This document shows positions 52,655 through 63,370 of a DNA stretch of 64,000 bases, piece by piece. Position 1 is the stretch's first letter. The number at the start of each line of letters is the position of its first letter. The notes below the pieces were generated by a model. The model made no database searches, was not told where the DNA came from, and saw only the letters and a program-made list of their open reading frames with translations. The stretch comes from Sulfurimonas crateris (GTDB taxonomy: Bacteria > Campylobacterota > Campylobacteria > Campylobacterales > Sulfurimonadaceae), in NCBI RefSeq assembly GCF_005217605.1, contig NZ_SZPX01000001.1:1-64000 (forward strand), written 5' to 3'. Both the position numbers and the translations under genes were made by a program.

Positions 52655-53020
52655 ATGAGACCGCTGCTAAAAAAAGAGATAGATACCTTTTTAGACAGAT
52701 TTGGACGTTTTGTAGACTCCGAGTTCAGATCTATAGATATCTTGTCTCCAAACAGCGTTAAAATTACTCTAGCAGCTCAAGACAGCGCTAGAGGATTTGA
52801 CTGGATAACAGTTGATCTTGAATTTGATGGTGTTAGCGATGCCCTGCTGCCGCAGAGTTCAAAACTTCCTCATATAGATATGGGTGAGGGAATAACCATA
52901 ACATCTCAAAACGACCTCTTTGCCTTTGGCATAGGCAGCTATAACACTCTCTCTAACATAACAGACTCCCTCTGCTACATAAAAGCTGATTCTATAAAAT
53001 ATTCGCAAGGCGCTTTTTAA
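52655..53020 (+). CDS. Protein of unknown function coupled to nrdA
   Basis: A 121-residue acidic, soluble protein that starts one base after the nrdA stop, so it is very likely translated with it. It has alternating strands (SVKITLAAQDSARGFDWITVDLEFDGV) and no signal peptide, metal motif or membrane segment. I do not recognise the family. The operon position suggests a link to nucleotide metabolism, nothing more. Confidence 0.65.
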   Translation: MRPLLKKEIDTFLDRFGRFVDSEFRSIDILSPNSVKITLAAQDSARGFDWITVDLEFDGVSDALLPQSSKLPHIDMGEGITITSQNDLFAFGIGSYNTLSNITDSLCYIKADSIKYSQGAF

Positions 53021-53110
53021 CATTTACTTTTCATTACTCCCCCGTTAGCAGTTCATAAACCATTTAGTTATAAAATTTTGTCAACTACAAAAAACTAAAA
53101 GGACCTCAAA

Positions 53111-54496
53111 ATGAAAAAACTATTTTTACTGTTTGCATTGACGCTAACATTTGTTTATGCAAAAGAAGGCGTAGAGTTTAAATATGCTCCAAAAAATATT
53201 GATAGAGAGTTTCCAACAACACAAAACCAGATACTCTCCTATAACAACATCCTCGAAAACGTTAGAACAAGCATTGTGAATATCTCTATAAAAAAGGAGA
53301 TAAAAGGAAATCTCTACAGCGCAAATCCATTCTTTAACGATCCGTTTTTTAGAGAGTTCTTCAAAGGCTACGGAGATATTCCGCAAGAGAGGATCCAAAA
53401 GTCACTTGGCTCAGGCGTAATTGTCTCAAAAGATGGATATATAGTTACCAACAACCATGTCATTGACGGCGCAGATGAGATCATAGTAAATCTGGCGGGA
53501 GATAAAAAAGAGTATGAGGCAAAACTCATAGGAAAAGATGAGAAGAGTGATTTGGCTGTTATTAAGATCGAGGCAAAAAACCTAAATGCAGTAACTTTTT
53601 ATGACTCGGACAAAGTAAAGGTAGGCGATATCGTCTTTGCTCTTGGAAATCCCTTTGGAGTAGGCGAGACAATAACACAAGGGATAGTTTCAGCTACAGG
53701 CAGAAGCGGTGTTGGAATAGTAGAGTATGAAGATTTTATCCAAACAGATGCCTCTATAAACCCCGGCAATTCTGGCGGAGCGCTTATTAACTCTGCAGGA
53801 CATCTCATAGGAATAAACTCGGCTATTATCTCAAAATCGGGCGGAAATGTCGGCATCGGTTTTGCGATACCCTCAAATATGGTAACCTCGATAGCGACAA
53901 GTCTGATAGATAGCGGCAAATTTACACGTGCATATCTTGGTGTTACCATAGCAGACGTCAGTGAAGATATGAGCAGCTTTTATGATGATAACTTCGGCGC
54001 ACTTATCACAGGAGTGGAGGAGAACTCTCCTGCCCAAAAAGCCGGACTTAAAAGAGGCGATCTTATCATCTCTGTAAACGGCAAAAAGATCGAGAGTGCA
54101 AGCGAGCTTAAAAACACTATAGGCTCTTTCGCTCCGCAAAGAGTTGTAAATATAAAATTTTTAAGAGACAAGAAGATAGATATTGTAAACGTGACTCTTA
54201 CCACGTTAGAGGGCAAAGTTATTGCGGGTGAGTTTGAGTATAAAGGGATGAAGCTCTCCGAGATAACTTCTGCATATAAACAGCAACAAAACCTTAAAAT
54301 TGAAGGTATACTTGTTGAAGATGTAGATCAAAGCAGCGAAGCATTTGGTTCTGGAATAAGAAAGGGTGACATTATAATTCAGATAGAAAATAGAGAGATA
54401 GCAAATTTAGAAGATTTCAAAAATGTTACTGCGACAGAAAGTAAAAAAAGATTTTTCATCTATAGAAGAGGCGGCATCTTTGCCACTGTTCTATAA
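53111..54496 (+). CDS. DegP/HtrA-type periplasmic serine protease
   Basis: A 461-residue protein with a signal peptide (LFLLFALTLTFVYA). The trypsin-like domain carries His in TNNHVIDGADE, Asp in KSDLAVIKI and Ser in INPGNSGGALI. Two PDZ domains follow (about 270-360 and 370-455), each with the carboxylate-binding region (AYLGVTI, SPAQKAGLKRGD; GSGIRKGDIII). Such proteases degrade or refold misfolded envelope proteins. GGACC lies upstream of the start. Confidence 0.93.
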   Translation: MKKLFLLFALTLTFVYAKEGVEFKYAPKNIDREFPTTQNQILSYNNILENVRTSIVNISIKKEIKGNLYSANPFFNDPFFREFFKGYGDIPQERIQKSLGSGVIVSKDGYIVTNNHVIDGADEIIVNLAGDKKEYEAKLIGKDEKSDLAVIKIEAKNLNAVTFYDSDKVKVGDIVFALGNPFGVGETITQGIVSATGRSGVGIVEYEDFIQTDASINPGNSGGALINSAGHLIGINSAIISKSGGNVGIGFAIPSNMVTSIATSLIDSGKFTRAYLGVTIADVSEDMSSFYDDNFGALITGVEENSPAQKAGLKRGDLIISVNGKKIESASELKNTIGSFAPQRVVNIKFLRDKKIDIVNVTLTTLEGKVIAGEFEYKGMKLSEITSAYKQQQNLKIEGILVEDVDQSSEAFGSGIRKGDIIIQIENREIANLEDFKNVTATESKKRFFIYRRGGIFATVL

Positions 54497-54510
54497 TTTA
54501 AGGAGTTAAA

Positions 54511-54933
54511 ATGAGAGTAGTTTGTCCCGTTTGTAAAAGTGTTAACAATGTTCCACAGAGAGACTCTTACAAAAAAGCCAATTGCGGAAAATGTAAGAGT
54601 TCGCTTCTGGATACAAAGCCGATCGAACTGACTAACAGTGATTTTGACGAAGTTGTTGTAAATAGCGATATTCCAGTTATAGTAGATTTTTGGGCACCTT
54701 GGTGCGGACCATGTAAGATGATGGCGCCAAGTTTTGAAAAAAGCGCGGCAAATTTTCCGCTCAAAGCGCTCTATGCAAAGGTAAATACCGAAAATGAACA
54801 AAGTCTCGGTGCAAGGTTCGGCATAAGAAGCATTCCGACGATCATCGTCTTTAAAGATGCAAAAGAGGTTCACAGAGTCTCTGGTGCTTTGGATGAGGCG
54901 GCACTAAACAAAACGGTTGCGCAATTTCTATAG
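54511..54933 (+). CDS. trxC: Thioredoxin 2 (TrxC type)
   Basis: A 140-residue protein. A zinc-finger-like N-terminus with two CxxC pairs (VCPVCKSV and NCGKCKSSL) precedes a thioredoxin domain with the active site WAPWCGPCKMM and cis-proline in RSIPTIIVF. The N-terminal Cys motif is diagnostic of TrxC. It follows the protease gene by 14 bases. Confidence 0.93.
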   Translation: MRVVCPVCKSVNNVPQRDSYKKANCGKCKSSLLDTKPIELTNSDFDEVVVNSDIPVIVDFWAPWCGPCKMMAPSFEKSAANFPLKALYAKVNTENEQSLGARFGIRSIPTIIVFKDAKEVHRVSGALDEAALNKTVAQFL

Positions 54934-54967
54934 TATAATTATCATCAAAACTAAAGGGGTATATAGT

Positions 54968-56245
54968 ATGAAAGACACGGTAACACTAACAAACAATCGT
55001 AACGGCAAGAGTTATGAGCTTCCCATACTCGACGCAACCGTTGGTCCATCGGTTATAGACATCTCAACACTCTACAAAGAGACTAACATGTTTACCTATG
55101 ATGAGGGTTATACCTCTACGGCATCATGCAAATCCGACATAACATATATAGACGGCGAAGCGGGAAAACTTATGTACAGAGGCTACGATATAGCTTATCT
55201 TGCAACTCAAAAAAGCTTTTTAGATACTGCTTATCTTCTTATAAACGGTGAGCTTCCTAGTAAGAGTGAACTTGATGATTTTGCGCTGGAGATGAAAAAA
55301 CGCTCATTCGTACATGAAGGAGTAAAAAAACTATTTGACTCTTTTCCGGATGCCGCACACCCTATGGCGATTCTTTCGGCGGGAGTTTCTGCGCTCTCTA
55401 CTTTTTACTTTGACCATTTAAATATAAAAGATGAGAAAGAGTACAGCGAAATGGCAAACAGAATTGTCGCAAAGATCCCTACACTTGCAGCTTTTTCATA
55501 TAGATACTCAAACGGGCTGCCTATCATATACCCGGATATAAACAAAGGTTTTACAGAGAATTTCCTCTATATGATGCGCTCCTATCCTCATAACTACATC
55601 GAGTTAAAACCTATAGAGATAAAAGCATTGGACACCATCTTTACTCTTCATGCGGACCATGAGCAGAATGCCTCGACTACCGCGGTTAGAAACTTAGCTT
55701 CTACAAATGCGCACCCTTATGCCGCTATCAGTGCTGGCATTGGCGCTCTATGGGGAAGAAGCCACGGCGGAGCAAATGAGAGCGTTATACGTCAGCTTGA
55801 GATGATCGGAAGTGTTGATAGAGTAGATGAGTTTATAGCAAAAGCCAAAGATAAAGATGACCCCTTTAGACTTATGGGCTTTGGACATCGTGTCTATAAA
55901 AACTTTGACCCGCGAGCTACCATTTTAAAAAATATACGTAACGAACTTATGAGTGAGCTCGGCATTAGCAGTGAGCTTGTTGATGTAGCAAATAAGATAG
56001 AGCAGATCGCTTTAAGCGATGAATATTTTGTCAGCCGCAATCTATACCCGAATATCGATTTTTACTCAGGGCTTATTCTTCAGGCACTTAAAATTCCAAA
56101 AGAGATGTTCGCGGTTATTTTTGTTATAGGAAGAACACCGGGATGGATCGCACAGTGGAGCGAACTAAATCAGCAAAAAAGCGTAAAAATTGCTAGACCT
56201 AGACAGTTATATAGAGGTCCAAAAGAGAGAACTCCGGAGTATTGA
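54968..56245 (+). CDS. gltA: Citrate synthase
   Basis: A 425-residue type I citrate synthase. MGFGHRVYKNFDPRA carries the catalytic His/Arg, LHADHEQNASTTAVR the second His, and NIDFYSGLIL the catalytic Asp. The start at 54968 has AAAGGGG about 9 bases upstream; the open frame extends 17 codons into trxC. In sulfur oxidisers that run a reductive TCA cycle it may be minor or reversible; that is inference. Confidence 0.95.
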   Translation: MKDTVTLTNNRNGKSYELPILDATVGPSVIDISTLYKETNMFTYDEGYTSTASCKSDITYIDGEAGKLMYRGYDIAYLATQKSFLDTAYLLINGELPSKSELDDFALEMKKRSFVHEGVKKLFDSFPDAAHPMAILSAGVSALSTFYFDHLNIKDEKEYSEMANRIVAKIPTLAAFSYRYSNGLPIIYPDINKGFTENFLYMMRSYPHNYIELKPIEIKALDTIFTLHADHEQNASTTAVRNLASTNAHPYAAISAGIGALWGRSHGGANESVIRQLEMIGSVDRVDEFIAKAKDKDDPFRLMGFGHRVYKNFDPRATILKNIRNELMSELGISSELVDVANKIEQIALSDEYFVSRNLYPNIDFYSGLILQALKIPKEMFAVIFVIGRTPGWIAQWSELNQQKSVKIARPRQLYRGPKERTPEY

Positions 56246-56259
56246 TCCGGAGTTTAAAA

Positions 56260-56571
56260 CTATTTAATATATGAACAGCAGTAATCTGTTACTGTCTTAA
56301 CTCTCAGATCGAACGATGAGTTTGCAGGAACATTGAAGCTCTCAGGAGTACTAAGTGTTTTCCAATCTTCACCTGGAAGTTTTACATCCAACTCTCCGCT
56401 CATCATCTCCATTATCTCAGCCTCTTTTGTTCCAAAAGTGTATTCGCCAGGCAACATAATTCCAAGTGATTTCACACTGCCGTCTGCAAACTCAACGGTT
56501 CTGCTTGTTACTTTTCCATCATGGTAGATGTTCGCTTTTTTTTTTATATTTGCATTATTTAAATATGACAT
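56260..56571 (-). CDS. ppnP: Pyrimidine/purine nucleoside phosphorylase PpnP
   Basis: A 103-residue single-domain cupin of the former DUF1255 family. Landmarks are ANIYHDGKVTSRTVEF, the family's LGIMLPGEYTFGT and the C-terminal DYCCSYIK. PpnP cleaves various nucleosides with phosphate. It is convergent with gltA and ends 15 bases away. Confidence 0.9.
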   Translation of the reverse strand: MSYLNNANIKKKANIYHDGKVTSRTVEFADGSVKSLGIMLPGEYTFGTKEAEIMEMMSGELDVKLPGEDWKTLSTPESFNVPANSSFDLRVKTVTDYCCSYIK

Positions 56572-56614
56572 TAATCAAATCTCCTTATTTTATAATATCG
56601 CCATTGTAACTAAA

Positions 56615-57580
56615 TTATTCCCAATCGAGTAATCTCTGCTGACCCTCAAGCTGTCTTATATGTGTCACATCTTGGGATACTTCTATAACGCCTTTGTAGT
56701 TGCCCTCATCATCTCTGATGGCAAAATATCTGATGTGAATAAATTTGCCTTTAAAGGTTATCCAAAACTCAGCTTCATCCCTGCGACCCGCCTTAAACTC
56801 ACGTAAGATCATTAAAACCTGATCTACGGACTTTGGAGGGTGACAAAATTTTACCTCACGGCCTATAATTCCGGCACTTCTGGGAAATACCCTCTCATCT
56901 CCGCGGTTATAGAAGATAACAATGTCATTCTCATCGACATAGGTGATATCGACAGGCATAAACTTTAGCAGCCAATTGATCTGCTCCGGCAGCATATATC
57001 CCTCTTCAAGACTAATTCTATTCTCAAGAGAGAAAGGGAGTTTTCTCTTCTGTTTATCCTGAGACGGATGTATATATTCACCCTCTACATGCGCAGGATA
57101 AGCAGCAGGCGGAGTGTCGAACATCCAACCTATCTCCTCATCACCTGAACGCATCTCTTTCCAATCCTCCTCATCAAGCATACTTAGTGCGTTTGGAAGA
57201 AGCCTTCCCTCTTCAACCTGCATAATATGCTCTAAAGAGCCAAAAACTCTCTGCAGCTGCTGCATAAGGGAAGGCATATTTTTCTCTTCAACCAAAGCTC
57301 TTGCAGCTTTTATCTCTGCTCTGATATCGTCATGAAAAGCCCACATATTTTGCGACGGGCTCGTCCAGCCATACTTCTCAAGATATGGAAAAAGCTGGTT
57401 CTCTTTTCTTGCAAAATGTTTCTCAACAAGACAGAGTTTTTTAAACTTCTCTTCAAACTCTTCAAAATTTTCTACTATATCAATACTGTTAATGCTTGAG
57501 ATAAGTCCCCTAATTAACATATTTTCTTCTAGATAAACTCTTACAGGGTGACCTTCTGGCAGATTTGCATATGGATTCAT
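56615..57580 (-). CDS. Hemerythrin-PAS sensor protein (DUF438-like)
   Basis: A 321-residue soluble protein. Residues about 1-165 form a hemerythrin-like four-helix bundle with possible iron ligands in LVEKHFARKENQLFPYL, MWAFHDDI and LEHIMQVEEGRLLP. A PAS domain (about 200-310) follows, with GREVKFCHPPKSVDQV and the closing YKGVIEVSQDVTHI. This is the DUF438 layout, proposed to sense oxygen, NO or redox state. No output domain is present, so it likely acts through a partner. Confidence 0.8.
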   Translation of the reverse strand: MNPYANLPEGHPVRVYLEENMLIRGLISSINSIDIVENFEEFEEKFKKLCLVEKHFARKENQLFPYLEKYGWTSPSQNMWAFHDDIRAEIKAARALVEEKNMPSLMQQLQRVFGSLEHIMQVEEGRLLPNALSMLDEEDWKEMRSGDEEIGWMFDTPPAAYPAHVEGEYIHPSQDKQKRKLPFSLENRISLEEGYMLPEQINWLLKFMPVDITYVDENDIVIFYNRGDERVFPRSAGIIGREVKFCHPPKSVDQVLMILREFKAGRRDEAEFWITFKGKFIHIRYFAIRDDEGNYKGVIEVSQDVTHIRQLEGQQRLLDWE

Positions 57581-57653
57581 AATTTTCCTTGATTTTTAGA
57601 AAAATTATACAGTTTTAAAATTTTTACTCTTTGATTTATAACAAGAGGGGAGA

Positions 57654-58133
57654 TTATTGCAGTTTTAGTCTGACTCTTTGGGAGTGTGTTATGGCAACTG
57701 CGATGGCGTCTGTTATATCAAGCGGCTTGATCTCTTTTTTTATATTTAAAAGTCTCTTAGCCATAAACGCCACCTGCTCCTTTGTCGCTTTTCCGTTTCC
57801 CGTAAGCGCTTTTTTGACTTGAAGTGCCGTATATTCGTTGAACTGACCGAACTGTTGGAGAAGCATAAGCATAATGGCTCCGCGAAATTGTGCCAGTTTG
57901 ATCGTTGTTTTTGGATTGTGTGCATAAAAGATATCTTCTAAAGCGACTTCATCTATCTTATGATTTTTAAATATGCTCTCGAACGCCTCTACCATCTGGG
58001 GTATCTGAAACTGCAGCTCTTCGGCTTTTATTTTTATAAGTCCCGCTTCCACAAGTGCAATTTTGCCTTTTTCCAAAGAGATAAGAGCGTAACCCATATT
58101 TCTTGTTCCGGGATCTATTCCTAAAATAATCAT
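57654..58133 (-). CDS. ruvC: Crossover junction endodeoxyribonuclease RuvC
   Basis: A 159-residue RNase H-fold resolvase. Catalytic acids lie in [13 protein letters not shown] (Asp7), [12 protein letters not shown] (Glu) and [12 protein letters not shown] (Asp pair). It cuts Holliday junctions with RuvAB. It is transcribed away from the origin, divergent from dnaA. Confidence 0.95.
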   Translation of the reverse strand: MIILGIDPGTRNMGYALISLEKGKIALVEAGLIKIKAEELQFQIPQMVEAFESIFKNHKIDEVALEDIFYAHNPKTTIKLAQFRGAIMLMLLQQFGQFNEYTALQVKKALTGNGKATKEQVAFMAKRLLNIKKEIKPLDITDAIAVAITHSQRVRLKLQ

Positions 58134-58183
58134 CTCTATCCTATTAGCGTCATATTTTCGTATTATATAGCAACTATTTTAAT

Positions 58184-58292
58184 CTATTCACATATTCACA
58201 AATTTGTTATTCACATAATTTTAACTCTATTTATGGGAACTATCGCTATTATTCACAAATATAATAGAGACTAGAGGATAAGTTGTGAATAT
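58184..58292. other. Replication origin, DnaA-box cluster upstream of dnaA (oriC1)
   Basis: Five ATTCACA-type DnaA boxes occur within about 110 bases: CTATTCACA 58184-58192, ATATTCACA 58192-58200, TTATTCACA 58207-58215 and 58249-58257, and one inverted (TGTGAATAT, 58284-58292) that covers the dnaA start codon. The DNA between them is very AT-rich. The neighbours are ruvC, dnaA, dnaN and gyrB. Confidence 0.75.
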
Positions 58293-59592
58293 AGGCCAAA
58301 AGATTTTGCTTCTGCTAAAAGATGAGATACCGGAAATTGAATATAACAGATATATAAAGCATCTTATCTACGACGTAAAAAAATCTACAAGCGATACAGC
58401 TATTTTTTACGCTCCAAACTCTCTGGTACTAAACTGGATAAAAAACAAGTACAGCGCAAAAATAAGACATCTGTTCGAAGTCCATGACTCATCTAATGTA
58501 AATGTCAAGATCTTACTTAAAAACCAGCTAGAATCTAAAAAGAGTGAACCAAAAAAAGAGCAGAAACATCAACACTCTCTTTTAAATCCTTCACACACTT
58601 TTGAAAATTTTATGGTCGGAGGCTCCAACCAGTTCGCCTACGCGGCGGTAAAGAGCGTAAGTGAGAAGGCTGGCGTTCTTTACAATCCTCTATTTATTCA
58701 CGGAGGGGTAGGTTTAGGAAAGACTCACCTGATGCAGGCGGCGGGAAATGTTTTTCAAAATCAGGGAAAAATAGTTATCTACACTACCGTTGAGCAGTTT
58801 TTAAATGATTTTATACGTCATGTCAGAAATAAGACTATGGAGAGATTTCAAGAGAAGTACCGCAAATGCGATGTTCTTCTAATTGACGATATACAATTCT
58901 TAAGCAATAAAGAGGGAATTCAAGAGGAGTTTTTTCACACATTTGAAGCACTAAAAGGGGTTGGAAAACAGATCATTCTAACAGCAGATAAGCACCCTAA
59001 AAAGATAGCGGGACTTGAGAAGAGACTTCAAAGCAGATTTGAACACGGTCTTGTTGCAGATATTCAACCGCCGGAACTTGAGACAAAAATAGCGATTATA
59101 GAGAACAAGTGTAAGATAAACAAAGTTGTTCTCTCTAAAGATATCATAAACTACATAGCAACCGTTATTGAGAGCAATGTTCGCGAAATAGAGGGTATCT
59201 TATCAAAACTGCATGCCTATTCACAGCTCATGCATGTAGATATAGATCTCCCTTTTACAAAAAACGTGCTAAAAGATCAGCTCCAAGAGAATCGTGCAAA
59301 TCTTACACTGGACATCATTACACAAAGCGTTGCTAAAGATCTTAATATAAAACCAAGTGAAATACGCTCAAAAGGAAGAAGCAAAAATCTGGTATATGCC
59401 AGAAGAATTGCAATATATCTCTGCCGTGATCTAACTCAAAACACCATGCCGCAGCTTGCTCAATACTTTGGAATGAAAGATCATACGGCGATCAGCCACA
59501 CACTGAAAAAAATAAACGAACTAATCCAAAATGATGAAGATTTCAAGGTTAAAATAGAAGAATTGACCAATAAAATAACTTCATCTTCTTAA
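58285..59592 (+). CDS. dnaA: Chromosomal replication initiator DnaA
   Basis: A 435-residue AAA+ initiator. Domain I (about 1-80) is followed by a short linker, Walker A GGVGLGKTHLMQA (about 138), Walker B VLLIDDIQFLS, and the C-terminal DNA-binding domain with KDHTAISHT (signature DHTTV/AxH). The start is GTG 58285 with AGAGGA upstream. The start codon lies inside an inverted DnaA box, which suggests autoregulation. Confidence 0.97.
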   Translation: MNIGQKILLLLKDEIPEIEYNRYIKHLIYDVKKSTSDTAIFYAPNSLVLNWIKNKYSAKIRHLFEVHDSSNVNVKILLKNQLESKKSEPKKEQKHQHSLLNPSHTFENFMVGGSNQFAYAAVKSVSEKAGVLYNPLFIHGGVGLGKTHLMQAAGNVFQNQGKIVIYTTVEQFLNDFIRHVRNKTMERFQEKYRKCDVLLIDDIQFLSNKEGIQEEFFHTFEALKGVGKQIILTADKHPKKIAGLEKRLQSRFEHGLVADIQPPELETKIAIIENKCKINKVVLSKDIINYIATVIESNVREIEGILSKLHAYSQLMHVDIDLPFTKNVLKDQLQENRANLTLDIITQSVAKDLNIKPSEIRSKGRSKNLVYARRIAIYLCRDLTQNTMPQLAQYFGMKDHTAISHTLKKINELIQNDEDFKVKIEELTNKITSSS

Positions 59593-59759
59593 AAAAGTTA
59601 AAAAAAAGATATAATTACTTAAGTGAATAGATGTGAAAGAAGCGTTGTAGGTTCGTCACATCTAAAAAGCTCTTGAAATAGGAGTTATTTGATAATATTC
59701 ACATTATCACTACCTCCTACTACTAATACTATAATTTTATATAATAAATAGGGATTCAG
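59593..59759. other. dnaA-dnaN intergenic region, possible second origin half (oriC2)
   Basis: It contains ATATTCACA at 59695-59703, the inverted pair GATGTGA/TCACATC (about 59629-59662), GTGAATAG near 59622 and the AT-rich TTTTATATAATAAATA just ahead of dnaN, a candidate unwinding element. A two-part origin flanking dnaA is known from other Campylobacterota. Confidence 0.5.
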
Positions 59760-60827
59760 ATGAAGATAACAGTACAAAAATCTATCATTGAAAATATCTT
59801 GGTTCATGTTCAACCATTTCTAGAAAAAAAAGATGCTTCACAGATTACATCTCACGTATTAATAGATGTTTCAAACTCAAAACTAAATGTTAAAGCTACA
59901 GATTACGAGATAGGTCTTTTTGTATCTACAGACAAAGTAAATATTATTGGAAACGGTACAGTTACCGCAAACGGTAAAAAACTTTTAGATATTGTAAGAA
60001 TCTTAAAAGATGGTGATATAAATTTAGAACTTAAAAGTGACACGCTCTATATTTCACAATCACACTCTAACTTTAAACTGCCTACTTTCTCGCATAGTGA
60101 ATTTCCGTCTTTTCCTGCTTATGAGGGAAAACCGCGTATCTTGATAAATTCTCATTCACTTATAGATTCTCTTAAAAAAATAACTCCATCAATCGATAGC
60201 AACAGTCCTAAATTTGAACTAAACGGTGCACTTATCGACATAAAAGAGAGTGGGATCAACTTTGCATCTACAGATACAAGAAGATTGGCAGTTGTAAACA
60301 TCGAGAACCAAAACAGCAATGAGTTATCTATAATAATTCCTAAAAAAGCGATAGTAGAGATCCAAAAACTATTTTTTGATAATTTAGAGCTCTATTATGA
60401 TGATACAAGTCTTATTATTCACTCTGAGCAGTACACTTTTTTTACCAAACTTATAAACGGAAAATTTCCTGAATACTCAAGAATTATTCCAAAAGAGATA
60501 TCAAAAACACTAACTCTTCCAAAAGCTATTATGATAGAGTCAATAAAACAGATAACTACGATCTCTTCAGATGTAAAAATAACCTTCTTAAACAATACAA
60601 TAACGTTTGAATCACTAAGTGATGACAACATAGAAGCAAAAACAGAAATTGATTATGAAACAGGCTTCTCATCACCTTTTGTCATTGCTATCAACAGCAA
60701 ACATCTTTTAGATTTTTTAAATAGCATAAACAGCTCAGAGTTTAACATAGGTTTAAATGAGAGCAATCTTCCTTTTGTTTTAAGTGAAGGCAATTTTAAA
60801 ACTGTCGTAATGCCTATAGTTATTTAA
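59760..60827 (+). CDS. dnaN: DNA polymerase III sliding clamp (beta subunit)
   Basis: A 355-residue clamp protein of three similar domains. KITVQKSIIENIL opens it, GALIDIKESGINFASTDTRRLAV marks the second domain, and the end FKTVVMPIVI is the family's usual C-terminal MPI/VRL-like strand. It tethers the polymerase to DNA. It is slightly shorter than the E. coli clamp, as in other Campylobacterota. Confidence 0.95.
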   Translation: MKITVQKSIIENILVHVQPFLEKKDASQITSHVLIDVSNSKLNVKATDYEIGLFVSTDKVNIIGNGTVTANGKKLLDIVRILKDGDINLELKSDTLYISQSHSNFKLPTFSHSEFPSFPAYEGKPRILINSHSLIDSLKKITPSIDSNSPKFELNGALIDIKESGINFASTDTRRLAVVNIENQNSNELSIIIPKKAIVEIQKLFFDNLELYYDDTSLIIHSEQYTFFTKLINGKFPEYSRIIPKEISKTLTLPKAIMIESIKQITTISSDVKITFLNNTITFESLSDDNIEAKTEIDYETGFSSPFVIAINSKHLLDFLNSINSSEFNIGLNESNLPFVLSEGNFKTVVMPIVI

Positions 60828-60877
60828 CTGATTTAATACACCTTTACAAAAAATGCATAAAAATACTTTATAGTTCT

Positions 60878-60897
60878 CAAAAAAACAAGTTTTTTTG
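60878..60897 (+). terminator. Terminator-like hairpin after dnaN
   Basis: CAAAAAAAC and GTTTTTTTG form a 9-base stem around AA, 50 bases after dnaN. A second small stem AGGGA/TCCCT (about 60917-60932) and the imperfect palindrome AACGGACGCGTTCGTT (about 60940-60955) lie in the rest of the gap before gyrB. Confidence 0.5.
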
Positions 60898-61048
60898 TAG
60901 CTTCAGGGGGTTGTAGGGAGATTTGTCCCTGCCACTATAACGGACGCGTTCGTTTTAGTGCGTAACATCAGATAGTATAAAACTTTCTTTTAGAATAAAT
61001 TAGATAAAATATCTCCAATTATGTAACAAAGTTATAATGGAGTTTTAA

Positions 61049-63358
<2,310 letters not shown>

Positions 63359-63370
63359 TATTTAATATAT

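Noticed and set aside
60900-60960. Possible tRNA-like or small-RNA fold between dnaN and gyrB
   Set aside because: The stems are short and no cloverleaf or T-loop sequence can be formed.
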